Origin: Streptococcus sp. oral taxon 056 str. F0418
GTDB lineage: Bacteria > Bacillota > Bacilli > Lactobacillales > Streptococcaceae
NCBI RefSeq assembly: GCF_000220065.1
Contig: NZ_AFQU01000001.1
Coordinates: 1,322,001-1,386,000, forward strand
DNA length: 64,000 nucleotides
Direction: 5' to 3'
This document shows positions 36,956-48,369 of this stretch, piece by piece. How positions within the stretch are numbered: position 1 is the first letter of the stretch; every line of letters starts with the position of its first letter. The notes below the pieces were generated by a model, which ran no database searches, had not been told where the DNA came from, and saw only the letters and a program-made list of their open reading frames with translations. A program made the translations under genes and the position numbers.

Positions 36956-39900
36956 ATGACCTTAGTTAATAAAATTGAAAATGCTATAAAAGAGTTAGAA
37001 GGAGGAAGGTTTCAAAAACTAGGAGATGAATACCTAAGAAAAAATACAATTTTAAAATTGTTTCATTAGGTTCACAAGAAGGAACAGATAAAACAACTAA
37101 AGGGACTCCAGATTCTTACGCTGAGGAAGATGGTAAATATGTTTATATTATGTATGGCACCCATAAGTCTGTAATATCTAAATTAGAAGGAGACATTCAG
37201 TCAGTTAAGGAAAAAATTTTAGATAAAAATATTGCTGAAGATAAAGTTAGGAGACTTATTTGTTGTCATACTTCTTCAAATATAACAATTAAACAAAAAG
37301 AAGATCTAGAAAAAATGGCTGAGCCTTACCAGCTGGAATTGATTGGAATTAATGAAATTGCTAATGATCTTAGAAAGCTAGATTTTCAATATTTAGCAAA
37401 AGAGTATCTATCAATCAGTGAATCTACAGAGCAAATTTGGTCTATCAATGACTTCATAAGAATTCATGATGAGAGTAAAACTAATGCTCCTATATCAAAT
37501 GATTATATTGGAGATATAAGTGAAATTATAAATACCATTAAATCAAGTGAAAAACGAATTTTCTTAATATCTGCTAAGCCTGGAACAGGGAAAACTAGAT
37601 TAGCAATTGAAATTTGCTCTTTGCTCGACCGAAATAAATATAACATTATTTGTGTTAAGAGCAACAATCAAGACATTTATCAAGATGTAAAACGCAATCT
37701 AAATTTACACAAAGAAAATATTATTTTTATTGATGATGTTAATACTACGCAAAATTATATTTCGACACTTGGGCTATTGAATACGAATACTAATATTAGG
37801 TTTATTCTTACCGTACGAGATTATGCTAAAAAAGATATAATCAATAACATAAAAGATTATGGTTACGATAATTTTGTTCCAACTCTTTTAAAAGATGATA
37901 ATTTCAAAAAATTACTCAGTCAATTCTCCCAGACTGAGTTTACTCGTAAAGAAATTGAGCATATTAAAACGATATCTAAAAGTAACCCACGTATTGCAGT
38001 CATTGCAGCGAAGTTATCTAGTTCTCAGGATCTGATTAATTTTAATGATGAGATTGATATTTTAAAAGATTACTATGAAGAAATTTTAAATAAAAACAAC
38101 ATTATTTATGCAGAACAAAATACTTTATTTATTTTATCTTACTTAAAAAAGATTAGACTGGAAAGTTTAGAAGAGAACCAGGAATTCAATAAATTACTAA
38201 AAATAACTGATATAACAAATACTGACTTTAAGAGTGCAGTGGAGAAGCTTCATGAGCGAGAGTTGTGTAATATTTATAACGACAAAATTGTAAAGATAGC
38301 AGATCAATCATTAGATGATTATATAGTTATCAAGTTTTTAGTTAATCAGAAAATATCAATTTTAGAAGTTTTACATGAGTTATATCCAGTAAACGGTCAA
38401 AGAGTTGTTCAAATACTAAATCAATGTTCCAATTTTATTAGGAAAGAGAGTGATTTAGAAGGCGTTTCTGATGCAGTTAAATCATATTACAATGAAAATA
38501 ATTTTGAAAGTGATGAACTTAAAGAAAAGTTTTTAATACAATTTGGAGTATTGCTTCCTTTAGAAGCAATTTCACACGTTAAAAATAAAATTGATAATAT
38601 AGAGCCTCAGGCTTATACAAAGACTAATTTTATTAATCAGAAGGATAAAAAGGAATCTATTGAGGATTCAGTTTTAAATATTGTATTTGTAACTACACGG
38701 ACAAAATATTGTAGTCAAATTCTCCAATTATTGTTAAAGTACTTTGATAAAAATCCCAATAAGATTTCTGAGGTTTATAGTATTCTTGAAGCAAACTACG
38801 GTTTGGTTACAGAAAGAGAATATATTGATTATACCTTAGCTGAAAATACCATTTCTGAACTTGCTAATCTTGATTTGACAAAAAGTTATAACCAAGAATT
38901 AATCGTGACAATTTTGAAGCAGTATCTTAAAATTGAAATCGAAAGAACAGAAGCTCATGAAGAGACATTTACATTTGGGCGCTATAAAGTCCCAGATAGT
39001 GAAAAATTAAAACAGTATCATAGAAGTATACTAAAACTTTTAGCGACTTTATATAATATAGGGAGTTATGAAACTAGATTTTATATTGAGAAAATGCTAT
39101 ATGATTATAGAATAAAAATTTTGACATATTCAGAAAGTCATTGTAATACTATCCTTGGAGATTTGAGAAATATTAGGAAATTATTTTTTAATGACATTAA
39201 AAACTTATCTATGATTGGAGAAAAAATAGTTTATGCTTTACATAAAGCTGAAGTGGAAAAAAACTTACCGAGTGTGTTTGATGATTATATGATTTCTGAG
39301 AGACAAGATATATATATTAATTTGACTAATCGTAATCATGCTTGGTTTTATAAGGATAATGTTGAAATAAGATTACAACAAATTGCAGATACCTATTCAA
39401 GCAATTTGCAAAATATTTTCAATTTTGCAAATCAATTTAAAAATAGCTTGTTTATGAATGATATTAATATTGAACTGGTGCTATTTAATATGTTTTTGCT
39501 ATTAAAAAATGATAACAAGATAGAATTTTTAAATTCTATGTTTGAATCAAACTATCATTTTGAAAGCAGAACCCCTATTAGTTTTTTAGAAAATATTGAG
39601 AAAAGCTCAATGCAGTCTGTTATTGCCTCCTCCCCAGAATCAGAAAAATATGAATGGCAACTTGCCTATTTAACTCAACTTGAAAAAGTAAAAAATGAAG
39701 ATTTACAAACATTAAAGAGTATTCTAGAAGCTAATTCTTTACCATGTTATTTTACAATTTTAAATTTTGAGAGATTGATTTTGAAAGATCCTAGTTTAAA
39801 AGAGTTGTTAATACAAAAAGCGGTGAATAATAATTTTGTTATTTTTGATTTTATAAGAGAGGAAGAGGTGCCAAAATTAATAAATCTAATTGGAGAAAAC

Positions 39901-40533
39901 GATTTAAAGTCTCAGTATTTAATCAATTTAGGGAGCAGTAAGGATCACACCTATAAGCTTTTTCAAAAATTAGGAGAAAATGATATTAATTTTGCGGTAG
40001 AAGTATTGAAGAAAATTGATGAGCTAAAAATGGGAAGATCTAATTTAGGATACATGGTATTACATACTATAAATGGATTTAGAGATAAGAAAGAAATTTA
40101 TAAAAAGTTTATCCGCTTTGCAATAAATAGGCCATATTACTACTATAACAATATGCTTGATGATATTCTAAAAAATGACAGTCAGATCATATTAGAAATG
40201 CTGGAGGCAACAAACAATGAGCAATTTGCAATTAGATTAGTCAATCTAGGTGTAGAAGTTATAGAAGATAGTAAGCAAAGATTACTATTATTTAAACTGC
40301 TCAAATCGAAAGAATTTGGTAAGAAGTCTTTTCAAGAAATACATTTTAGTCCATATTCATATTTATTTACTGGTAGTCACGTTCCGGTCTTAGAACTAGA
40401 AAAAGAACTCTTAGAAAAAATCAAAGAAATATTTGAAGATGATATAGACTACATTAACTTGCTAATATACTTGGATAAACTAATAGATGGCAAGCGGAAG
40501 GCGATTGAAAGAGAATTGGAAAAGGAGTTTTAA
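36956..40533 (+). CDS. Large STAND-like P-loop NTPase, candidate anti-phage protein (frameshifted at codon ~28)
   Basis: About 1192 residues if one A is added to the A6 run at 37039-37044; the open part starts at 37150. The N-terminal ~120 residues (GRFQKLGDEYLRKKYNFK, then GTPDSYAEEDGKYVYIMYGT) resemble the effector-like domain of STAND defence ATPases and possibly a PD-(D/E)xK fold, though I see no clear ExK. Walker A AKPGTGKT lies near residue 210, Walker B NIIFIDDVN near 260, and the sensor-like RFILTVRDYAKK near 288. The remaining ~800 residues are helical and repeat-like, as in target-sensing C-termini. The gene is far more AT-rich than thrC, the MATE gene and polA, a sign of transfer. 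An Avs-type role is inferred. Confidence 0.75.
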
Positions 40534-40579
40534 GTAGACTATTTTCCACGCTGCCTTTTCTGTCTTTGTCAGCCTTTCG

Positions 40580-40588
40580 TGTTATAAT
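40580..40588 (+). promoter_or_regulatory. Extended -10 promoter giving a probable leaderless polA mRNA
   Basis: TGT-TATAAT at 40580-40588, then six bases, then ATG at 40595. No Shine-Dalgarno sequence lies before the ATG. Confidence 0.7.
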
Positions 40589-40594
40589 AAACCT

Positions 40595-43237
40595 ATGGAA
40601 AATAAGAATAAGTTATTATTAATCGACGGTTCGTCCGTTGCTTTTCGCGCTTTTTTTGCGCTTTATAATCAAATTGACCGTTTCAAGAGTCCATCGGGCC
40701 TGCATACCAATGCCATTTATGGCTTCCACCTCATGCTCAATCATCTCTTGGAGCGCGTGCAGCCGACCCATGTCCTAGTAGCTTTTGATGCTGGCAAGAC
40801 GACCTTCCGGACCGAGATGTACGCCGACTATAAGGCAGGTCGGGCCAAGACACCGGATGAATTTCGTGAACAGCTGCCCTTTATCCGAGAGATGCTGCAG
40901 CACCTAGGCATTCACTACTACGACTTGGCTCAGTACGAGGCGGATGACATTATCGGGACCTTGGACAAGATGGCTGAAAAGACAGCTGTGCCTTACGATG
41001 TGACCATTGTCAGTGGCGATAAAGATTTGATTCAGTTGACGGATGAAAATACCGTGGTGGAGATTTCCAAGAAAGGCGTGGCCGAGTTTGAGGAATTTAC
41101 CCCAGCCTACCTCATGGAAAAGATGGGCATCACACCAGAGCAGTTTATTGACCTCAAGGCGCTGATGGGCGATCAGTCGGACAATATCCCTGGAGTGACC
41201 AAGATTGGTGAGAAGACTGGTCTCAAGCTCCTCTTGGAGTACGGCTCTTTGGAAAATCTCTATGAAAATATTGACCAGCTCAAGGCTTCCAAGATGAAGG
41301 AAAATCTCATCAATGACAAGGACAAGGCCTTCTTATCTAAAACTCTAGCTACCATTAATACTCAGGCTCCGATTGAAATCGGGCTGGATGATTTGGTTTA
41401 TAAGGGTCCGCAGATAGAGACCCTGAGCAAGTTCTATGACGAGATGGGCTTCAAGCAGCTCAAGGCTCAGCTGGGAACTGCTCAGGAACTAGTAGAAGTC
41501 AAACCAATTGAATTTACCAAAGTGACTGAGGTGACAGCAGATATGCTGGCACCAGAGCAATTCTTCTATTTTGAAATTTTGGGTGACAACTACCACAAGG
41601 AAGAGGTTGTCGGTCTTGCCTGGGGCGATAGCCGTCAGATTTATGTCGGCTCTAGCGACTTACTGCAGCAGCCTCTCTTTCAGGATTTTTTGGCAAAAAC
41701 AGCTCTGAAAACTTACGATATCAAGCGGGCCAAGGTATTGCTCAGTCATTATGGTGTCGAACTGCCAGCAGCAGCCTTTGATGCGCGCCTAGCTAAGTAT
41801 CTGCTTTCGACGGTCGAGGACAATGAGCTGGCGACTATTGCTCGACTCTACGGCCAAACAATCCTGCCGACTGATGATGAGGTGTATGGCAAGGGAGCCA
41901 AGCGCGCTTTGCCGGAGCAAGAGCAGCTCTTTGAGCATCTGGCTCGTAAGGTTCAAGTATTGCTGGAAACAGAAGAACCGATGCAAGAGCAGCTTCGTTC
42001 CCACGACCAGCTGGATTTGTTGCTTGAAATGGAGCAGCCGCTGGCCTTTGTCCTAGCCAAGATGGAGATTGCGGGAATCAAGGTTGAGCGGGAAACCCTG
42101 CAGGGCATGCAGGCGGAAAATGAAAAGACGCTGGAAAGTCTGACTCAGGAGATTTATGATCTGGCTGGTCAGGAGTTTAATATCAACTCACCGAAACAGC
42201 TGGGAACCATTCTCTTTGAGGATATGGGGTTGCCGCTGGAGTACACCAAAAAGACCAAGACGGGCTACTCGACAGCGGTGGACGTGCTGGAGCGCCTAGC
42301 TCCCATTGCACCGATTGTGTCTAAGATTTTAGAATATCGTCAAATCAGCAAGCTCCAGTCCACTTATATCATCGGCCTGCAGGAGGCGATTGCGGCTGAC
42401 GGCAAGATTCATACTCGCTATGTTCAGGATTTGACTCAGACGGGCCGCCTGTCCTCGGTTGACCCGAACCTGCAGAACATCCCCGTTCGTTTGGAGCAGG
42501 GGCGTCTTATTCGCAAGGCCTTTGTACCAGAGTGGGCAGACAGTGTGCTTCTCAGCTCGGATTATTCCCAGATTGAGCTGCGGGTGCTGGCTCATATTTC
42601 TCAGGACGAGCATTTGATTGGTGCCTTTCAGCATGGAGAAGATATTCATACGGCTACCGCCATGCGGGTCTTTGGTATTGAAAAGGCAGAGGATGTGACG
42701 CCTAATGACCGCCGCAATGCCAAGGCTGTCAACTTCGGAGTGGTCTATGGCATTTCCGACTTTGGTCTAGCCAATAATCTGGGCATTTCCCGTAAGGCTG
42801 CCAAGGACTACATTGAGACTTATTTTGAGCGTTTCCCAGGAATCAAGAATTATATGGAAACCATCGTCCGCGAAGCGCGTGATAAGGGCTATGTAGAGAC
42901 CATTTACCATCGCCGTCGTTCTTTACCGGACATCAATTCCCGCAACTTTAACATCCGAAATTTTGCGGAGCGCACAGCTATTAACAGCCCGATCCAAGGC
43001 TCCGCTGCAGATATTCTCAAAGTTGCTATGATTAATCTGGACCGAGCACTGACAGAAAAGAATTTCAAGTCTCGCATGCTCTTACAGGTTCACGATGAAA
43101 TCGTACTGGAAGTTCCAAATGACGAGCTAACAGCTGCCCGCCAGCTAGTCAAAGAAACCATGGAAGCCGCGATTGAGCTGGCCGTTCCACTAGTAGCAGA
43201 TGAAAATGCCGGCCAGACATGGTACGAGGCGAAATAA
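40595..43237 (+). CDS. polA: DNA polymerase I
   Basis: An 880-residue enzyme. The N-terminal 5'-3' exonuclease domain (about 1-290) shows LLIDGSSVAFRAFFAL and GDQSDNIPGV. The middle 3'-5' exonuclease-like domain lacks the usual DxE start, as in other Gram-positive Pol I enzymes. The polymerase domain has motif A DYSQIELRVLAH, motif B RRNAKAVNFGVVYG and motif C QVHDEIVLEV. It fills gaps in repair and removes RNA primers. Its start is confirmed by the conserved N-terminus, so the missing ribosome site is genuine. Confidence 0.98.
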   Translation: MENKNKLLLIDGSSVAFRAFFALYNQIDRFKSPSGLHTNAIYGFHLMLNHLLERVQPTHVLVAFDAGKTTFRTEMYADYKAGRAKTPDEFREQLPFIREMLQHLGIHYYDLAQYEADDIIGTLDKMAEKTAVPYDVTIVSGDKDLIQLTDENTVVEISKKGVAEFEEFTPAYLMEKMGITPEQFIDLKALMGDQSDNIPGVTKIGEKTGLKLLLEYGSLENLYENIDQLKASKMKENLINDKDKAFLSKTLATINTQAPIEIGLDDLVYKGPQIETLSKFYDEMGFKQLKAQLGTAQELVEVKPIEFTKVTEVTADMLAPEQFFYFEILGDNYHKEEVVGLAWGDSRQIYVGSSDLLQQPLFQDFLAKTALKTYDIKRAKVLLSHYGVELPAAAFDARLAKYLLSTVEDNELATIARLYGQTILPTDDEVYGKGAKRALPEQEQLFEHLARKVQVLLETEEPMQEQLRSHDQLDLLLEMEQPLAFVLAKMEIAGIKVERETLQGMQAENEKTLESLTQEIYDLAGQEFNINSPKQLGTILFEDMGLPLEYTKKTKTGYSTAVDVLERLAPIAPIVSKILEYRQISKLQSTYIIGLQEAIAADGKIHTRYVQDLTQTGRLSSVDPNLQNIPVRLEQGRLIRKAFVPEWADSVLLSSDYSQIELRVLAHISQDEHLIGAFQHGEDIHTATAMRVFGIEKAEDVTPNDRRNAKAVNFGVVYGISDFGLANNLGISRKAAKDYIETYFERFPGIKNYMETIVREARDKGYVETIYHRRRSLPDINSRNFNIRNFAERTAINSPIQGSAADILKVAMINLDRALTEKNFKSRMLLQVHDEIVLEVPNDELTAARQLVKETMEAAIELAVPLVADENAGQTWYEAK

Positions 43238-43285
43238 AACAAGATACAAAGAGCGTCAAAACCGACTGAAAATTAGGCGGCCGGA

Positions 43286-43450
43286 CGAAGGAGCGATGCT
43301 CCTAGAACGGATGATCTATTTTCCAAGGTTTTAGCTCGTGTTCAGTTTAAGATATCAAGGGCGTAAAACACAAAGTGAAAATAGAAAGCTGACACAGCAT
43401 TCGATGAATGCAAGGAGGCTTATCTTTTTCATTAGCCCGGATTCAGTTAA
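43286..43450 (+). repeat. Hairpin repeat related to the ntpD-thrC repeat family
   Basis: The 43238-43502 gap holds GGAGC-GAT-GCTCC (43290-43302) and GCATTC-GAT-GAATGC (43397-43411). It also holds GACGAAG, CCTAGAA and GTTCAGTTTA stretches seen in the 32.6-33.2 kb repeat. Stems differ from that block, but the GAT loop is kept. It is a diverged copy pair rather than an exact repeat. Confidence 0.6.
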
Positions 43451-43502
43451 GACGCAATACTTGCAAAATTATCCAGCTTTATTATGAATGAGGAGGAAGC
43501 CT

Positions 43503-43940
43503 ATGACTTATCATTTTCAAAATCCCAGCGATGCCATCATCAAGCATTATTTGAAAAACAGCAAGGTAATTGCTGTTGTCGGACTGTCTGACCGTGAAGA
43601 AACGACCAGCAACCGTGTGTCCAAAGAGATGCAAGATCGGGGCTATCGCATTATTCCAGTCAATCCGCGAGCAGCGGGCTGTCAGATTTTTGGAGAGACT
43701 GTTTATGCAAGTCTCAAAGATATTCCTTTTCCGGTGGATATTGTCGATGTTTACCGTCGTAGCGAGTTTTTGCCAGATGTAGCGCGTGATTTTCTGGAAG
43801 CAGATGCCAAGATTTTCTGGGCTCAGTTGGGCTTGGAGAGTGAGGAAGCTGAGCAGATTTTGCGGGCAGCTGGTCGGGATGATATTGTCATGGACCGCTG
43901 TATTAAACGCGAGCATACACGCTTGATTCTGGGCGAATAA
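43503..43940 (+). CDS. CoA-binding (YccU-type) protein
   Basis: A 145-residue Rossmann-fold protein of the CoA_binding_2 family. VIAVVGLSDREETTSNRVSK is the nucleotide loop, YRIIPVNPRAAGCQIFGE follows, and VDIVDVYRRSEF and MDRCIKREHTRL are the conserved later blocks. It is presumed to bind CoA or a similar cofactor; the role is unknown. GAGGAGG precedes ATG 43503. The next gene starts two bases after the stop. Confidence 0.87.
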   Translation: MTYHFQNPSDAIIKHYLKNSKVIAVVGLSDREETTSNRVSKEMQDRGYRIIPVNPRAAGCQIFGETVYASLKDIPFPVDIVDVYRRSEFLPDVARDFLEADAKIFWAQLGLESEEAEQILRAAGRDDIVMDRCIKREHTRLILGE

Positions 43941-43941
43941 G

Positions 43942-44445
43942 ATGGCCAAGTTAGTCATCATTCGTGGCAATTCCGGCTCTGGCAAGTCTAGTCTCGCTGG
44001 GAAACTGCAGACTCACTACGGCCGAGGGACTCTCCTGATATCGCAGGATACGGTTAGACGGGACATGCTCAAGGAAAAAGTCGAGCCTGGAAATTTGTCT
44101 ATTGGCCTGACGGAGACATTGGCACGCTTTGGTTACGAACATGATTTGCTAGTTCTGGTTGAAGGGTTTTATGAGACGGACATTTACGGACAGATGCTAG
44201 AGCGACTGCGGAATTTGTTTGGTTCTCAGACTCTAGCGTATTACTATGATTTGACTTTTGAAGAAACGGTCCACCGTCATCAGACCAGAGCGAAGCAAGA
44301 AGAATTTCCACCAGCCGACATGAAGCGCTGGTGGAAAGACCGAGACTTCTTAGGCTGGGAAGAGGAAGCCTTTTTCACAGATGAGGATTCACTAGAGACA
44401 GCTTTTCAGCGGATTTGTCAAGATTTAGACAGAATGTTAAAATGA
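43942..44445 (+). CDS. P-loop kinase-like protein (zeta-toxin/AAA_33-like fold)
   Basis: A 167-residue protein. Walker A is RGNSGSGKSS at residues 8-17. ISQDTVRRDMLKEKV matches the substrate-side motif of small-molecule or nucleotide kinases. LVLVEGFYETDIY is the Walker-B-like strand, and the lid region is HRHQTRAKQEEF. It likely transfers phosphate from ATP to a small molecule; the substrate is unknown. There is no antitoxin-like partner, so I do not call it a toxin. It is coupled to the CoA-binding gene by a one-base gap. Confidence 0.8.
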   Translation: MAKLVIIRGNSGSGKSSLAGKLQTHYGRGTLLISQDTVRRDMLKEKVEPGNLSIGLTETLARFGYEHDLLVLVEGFYETDIYGQMLERLRNLFGSQTLAYYYDLTFEETVHRHQTRAKQEEFPPADMKRWWKDRDFLGWEEEAFFTDEDSLETAFQRICQDLDRMLK

Positions 44446-44476
44446 ATCACAGGAGATAGAGATTCTGTGATTTTTA
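44443..44476 (+). terminator. Terminator after the kinase gene
   Basis: AATCACAG and CTGTGATTTTT form an 8-bp stem overlapping the stop codon, followed by a T run. Confidence 0.8.
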
Positions 44477-44494
44477 TCACAATATTTCCATATT

Positions 44495-44631
44495 ATGATC
44501 CCGCTTTTTTATGCAGGAGATAAAAAATCATCTTTTTTCAAGATTACCATCGTGTTAAGCAAGAGGATGAGATAACCCTGATATCTCATACGGAAGAGTA
44601 TTTTTTTGATGGTAGTGAATATGATGGATAA
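44495..44631 (+). pseudogene. Short protein remnant of unknown family, possibly frameshifted
   Basis: In one frame ATG 44495 gives about 26 codons to TAA. If the T6 run at 44533-44538 had one more T, a 46-codon frame would end LISHTEEYFFDGSEYDG at 44631. No ribosome site is visible. It may be the tail of a decayed gene or noise. Confidence 0.3.
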
Positions 44632-44683
44632 GGAAGTTCAAAATCATTTTTTGCTAAAATAGTCTGTTAATTTTCCAAAAAAC

Positions 44684-44709
44684 TGGTAGAATAAAAGAAA
44701 ACGCTTTAA
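44684..44709 (+). promoter_or_regulatory. Fucosidase promoter with downstream cre site
   Basis: TGG-TAGAAT (44684-44692) is an extended -10. AGAAAACGCTTTAA (44696-44709) is cre-like and would sit on the start point, where CcpA binding blocks transcription. Confidence 0.6.
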
Positions 44710-44732
44710 TATAGATTTGCGAGGAAATCGTT

Positions 44733-46199
44733 ATGAAAATCTCTCTAGAAGAAATTCAAAGAGTTGCGAATCAAGGCCCTTTTTATCCAGACTGGAACTC
44801 TTTGGCAACTTATCAAGTCCCCCAATGGTTTCAAGAAGCCAAGTTTGGGATTTTTATCCACTGGGGACTCTATAGCATCCCTGCTTTTGGAAGTGAATGG
44901 TATTCTCGTAATATGTACATACAAGGTACCGCTGAGTTTGATCATCATATCAACACTTATGGTCCTCATAAGGAGTTTGGCTATAAAGATTTTATTCCTC
45001 TTTTTACAGCAGAAGATTTTCGGGCAGATGAATGGGTGCGAATTTTTCAAGAGGCTGGTGCGCAGTATATTTTTCCGGTAGCTGAGCACCATGATGGTTT
45101 TCAGCTTTATAGTAGCCAGCTTTCCCCTTTTAACAGCGTAGAAATGGGGCCAAAGCGGGATATTTTACAGGAATTGAGTCAGGAAACTCAGAAAACTCCC
45201 TTGCATTTTTGTACTTCGTCACATCGAGCAGAGCACCATTTTTTCTTTTCTCATGGTAAGGATTTTGATAGTGATGTGACAGGAGAGGTTGGACGAGAAG
45301 AGCTTTATTGGCCAGCCATGCCAGAGCCAGAACATCATAGTCTTTTTACAAAGCCTTATCCAAGCAAGGAATTTTTAGATGATTGGTTACTGCGTACCTG
45401 TGAGCTTGTTCGGGATTATCAGCCAGAGATTTTGTATTTTGACTGGTGGATCCAACATGCGGCTTTTAAGGAACATTTAAAACTTTTTGGGGCTTATTAT
45501 TATAATTTAGGTGTATCTACAGGTAAGCCAACAAGTATCTGCTATAAACATGATGCTATGGCTTTTGGTTCGGGGATTATCGAGATGGAACGTGGAGGTT
45601 TTGCAGAGATTCAACCATTTACTTGGCAGACGGACACTGCAATTGCACGCAATTCTTGGGGCTACACAGAGCAACTAGACTATAAATCTGCTAAGGAAAT
45701 CATCCATACCTTGATTGATGTAGTCTCAAAAAATGGGAATCTATTACTCAATATAGGCCCTAAAGGAGACGGTTCAATTCCTAAAAAAGATCAAGAGATT
45801 TTAAGGGAGATAGGGGACTGGTTACAAATAAACGGGCAAGCAATTTATGGTTCACGTGCTTGGCGTCAGTTTGGCGAAGGACCTACACAGCCAGCTAGTG
45901 GTCCTTTCTCGGATGGCAACTGCATTGAATATACTAGTCAAGATTATCGCTTCACAGTCAAAGGAGGAGTCATCTATGCCTTTCTTATGGAGCCTTTTTC
46001 AGAGCAACAGGTGCTTATTCAAGCCTTAGCTGATGAAAGAGAAAATCCAATTTCTCATTTTCATGGCATTATAGAAAAAGTATCCTTGCTAGGAGATGAA
46101 AGATCACTTGAGTGGAAGCAGACACCACAAGGCTTAAGTGTACTGCTGCCAAGTATTTCATCGGACCTGCCCCTGGTTTTGGAGATTGCATTACGATAA
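44733..46199 (+). CDS. Alpha-L-fucosidase (GH29)
   Basis: A 488-residue GH29 enzyme. The N-terminal part shows WFQEAKFGIFIHWGLYSIPA and GSEWYSRNMY. VAEHHDGFQLYSS follows, and the catalytic nucleophile aspartate lies in PEILYFDWWIQHAAF. NGNLLLNIGPKGDGSIP is the conserved end of the barrel, and a C-terminal beta domain follows. There is no signal peptide or anchor, so it cleaves imported fucosylated oligosaccharides in the cytosol. CGAGGAAAT precedes the ATG. It stands alone behind a cre-controlled promoter. Confidence 0.95.
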   Translation: MKISLEEIQRVANQGPFYPDWNSLATYQVPQWFQEAKFGIFIHWGLYSIPAFGSEWYSRNMYIQGTAEFDHHINTYGPHKEFGYKDFIPLFTAEDFRADEWVRIFQEAGAQYIFPVAEHHDGFQLYSSQLSPFNSVEMGPKRDILQELSQETQKTPLHFCTSSHRAEHHFFFSHGKDFDSDVTGEVGREELYWPAMPEPEHHSLFTKPYPSKEFLDDWLLRTCELVRDYQPEILYFDWWIQHAAFKEHLKLFGAYYYNLGVSTGKPTSICYKHDAMAFGSGIIEMERGGFAEIQPFTWQTDTAIARNSWGYTEQLDYKSAKEIIHTLIDVVSKNGNLLLNIGPKGDGSIPKKDQEILREIGDWLQINGQAIYGSRAWRQFGEGPTQPASGPFSDGNCIEYTSQDYRFTVKGGVIYAFLMEPFSEQQVLIQALADERENPISHFHGIIEKVSLLGDERSLEWKQTPQGLSVLLPSISSDLPLVLEIALR

Positions 46200-46203
46200 A
46201 TGA

Positions 46204-46238
46204 AAAAACACGTCTGGTCAAGATCAGATGTGCTTTTC
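46204..46238. terminator. Bidirectional terminator between fucosidase and DUF975 genes
   Basis: AAAACACGTCTG pairs with CAGATGTGCTTTT with one bulge and one G-T pair. A-rich and T-rich flanks allow use from both sides. Confidence 0.7.
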
Positions 46239-47063
46239 ATTATGTAAATCCTTTAAATTTTCATAGAAGAGAACGGAAGTGGTATGAATATAAGGAGTAA
46301 CATAGATCCCTGCTATACCAAAGCTGATAAAAACAAGCAAGTGCCAGCCAAGAAGGCTGAGATCTAGTAGAAATCGCTGATCTTTATAGCCTCTCATCAT
46401 GACTCGGCTTTGATGAAGGACATGAAGCGCTCCTTTATAGGTCCCTTCGTTCAGTTGATCGTAAAGGATATATTCTGCCTGAGAATAGGCATAGTATTGA
46501 GGTAACGCAATCACAAGCCCTAAAATGATCAGGAGTAAGCCAAGAAGCATAGCGGGTGAATAATTGATAATTTGCTGAGCAGTTTCCTCAGATAGCTGAG
46601 CAGTACCTGCTTTGGTATAAATATCAAGTACTCGATAGCTTGAAAACAAAGAGAGAGCAGATCCGATCCAAACCAAAGCTCCCCAACAAAATAACAGAAG
46701 TCGTTTGCAAAGCAATGTCAGGAAGACTTGAGTAAATATTTGACTCGAAAAAGCTCGTAGTGAATCTGAAAAAATAGCTTCGGAACGCTTTTTGCGAAGA
46801 ATATCTATCAGAGTGAAAGAGGCAGATAAAACAAAAATAGATAAAATAAAGTTCAGGATTTGAGGAAAGAGATTCTGCTGAATAGCATTCACAATGATTT
46901 GTGGAATGGTGAGGAGCATTGGAGTATCTACTTCCTCAGGGCGTGTACGAGTGTAGAAACTGAGAGCAATCGGAACAATGATTGGAATGAGAAAGAGCGA
47001 GAAACAGCCACGTACTTGCTTCACCAGAAGCCAAGCCTCTGCCCGTAGTTGACGTAAATCCAT
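46224..47063 (-). CDS. DUF975-family membrane protein
   Basis: A 279-residue protein opening MDLRQLRAEAWLLVKQVRG, the usual start of the DUF975 family. About six hydrophobic helices follow, including FSLFLIPIIVPIALSF and MLLGLLLIILGLVIALPQYY. The function of the family is unknown. GGAGG precedes the ATG on the minus strand. It is divergent from tgt and convergent with the fucosidase gene. Confidence 0.88.
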   Translation of the reverse strand: MDLRQLRAEAWLLVKQVRGCFSLFLIPIIVPIALSFYTRTRPEEVDTPMLLTIPQIIVNAIQQNLFPQILNFILSIFVLSASFTLIDILRKKRSEAIFSDSLRAFSSQIFTQVFLTLLCKRLLLFCWGALVWIGSALSLFSSYRVLDIYTKAGTAQLSEETAQQIINYSPAMLLGLLLIILGLVIALPQYYAYSQAEYILYDQLNEGTYKGALHVLHQSRVMMRGYKDQRFLLDLSLLGWHLLVFISFGIAGIYVTPYIHTTSVLFYENLKDLHNEKHI

Positions 47064-47166
47064 AGAAACCTCCAGTAATGCTATCTATTATACCATACCT
47101 CGTGACAGACAGAGATTTTTTTGATAAAATCATACAGTATCTTGTGGGTTTTCCCACTAAAAATAA

Positions 47167-48345
<1,179 letters not shown>

Positions 48346-48369
48346 AAGCTCCATTTGAAAGGAGACACC

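Noticed and set aside
43942-44445. Zeta-type toxin
   Set aside because: P-loop kinase fold only; there is no epsilon-like antitoxin gene, and it is coupled to a CoA-binding protein gene.
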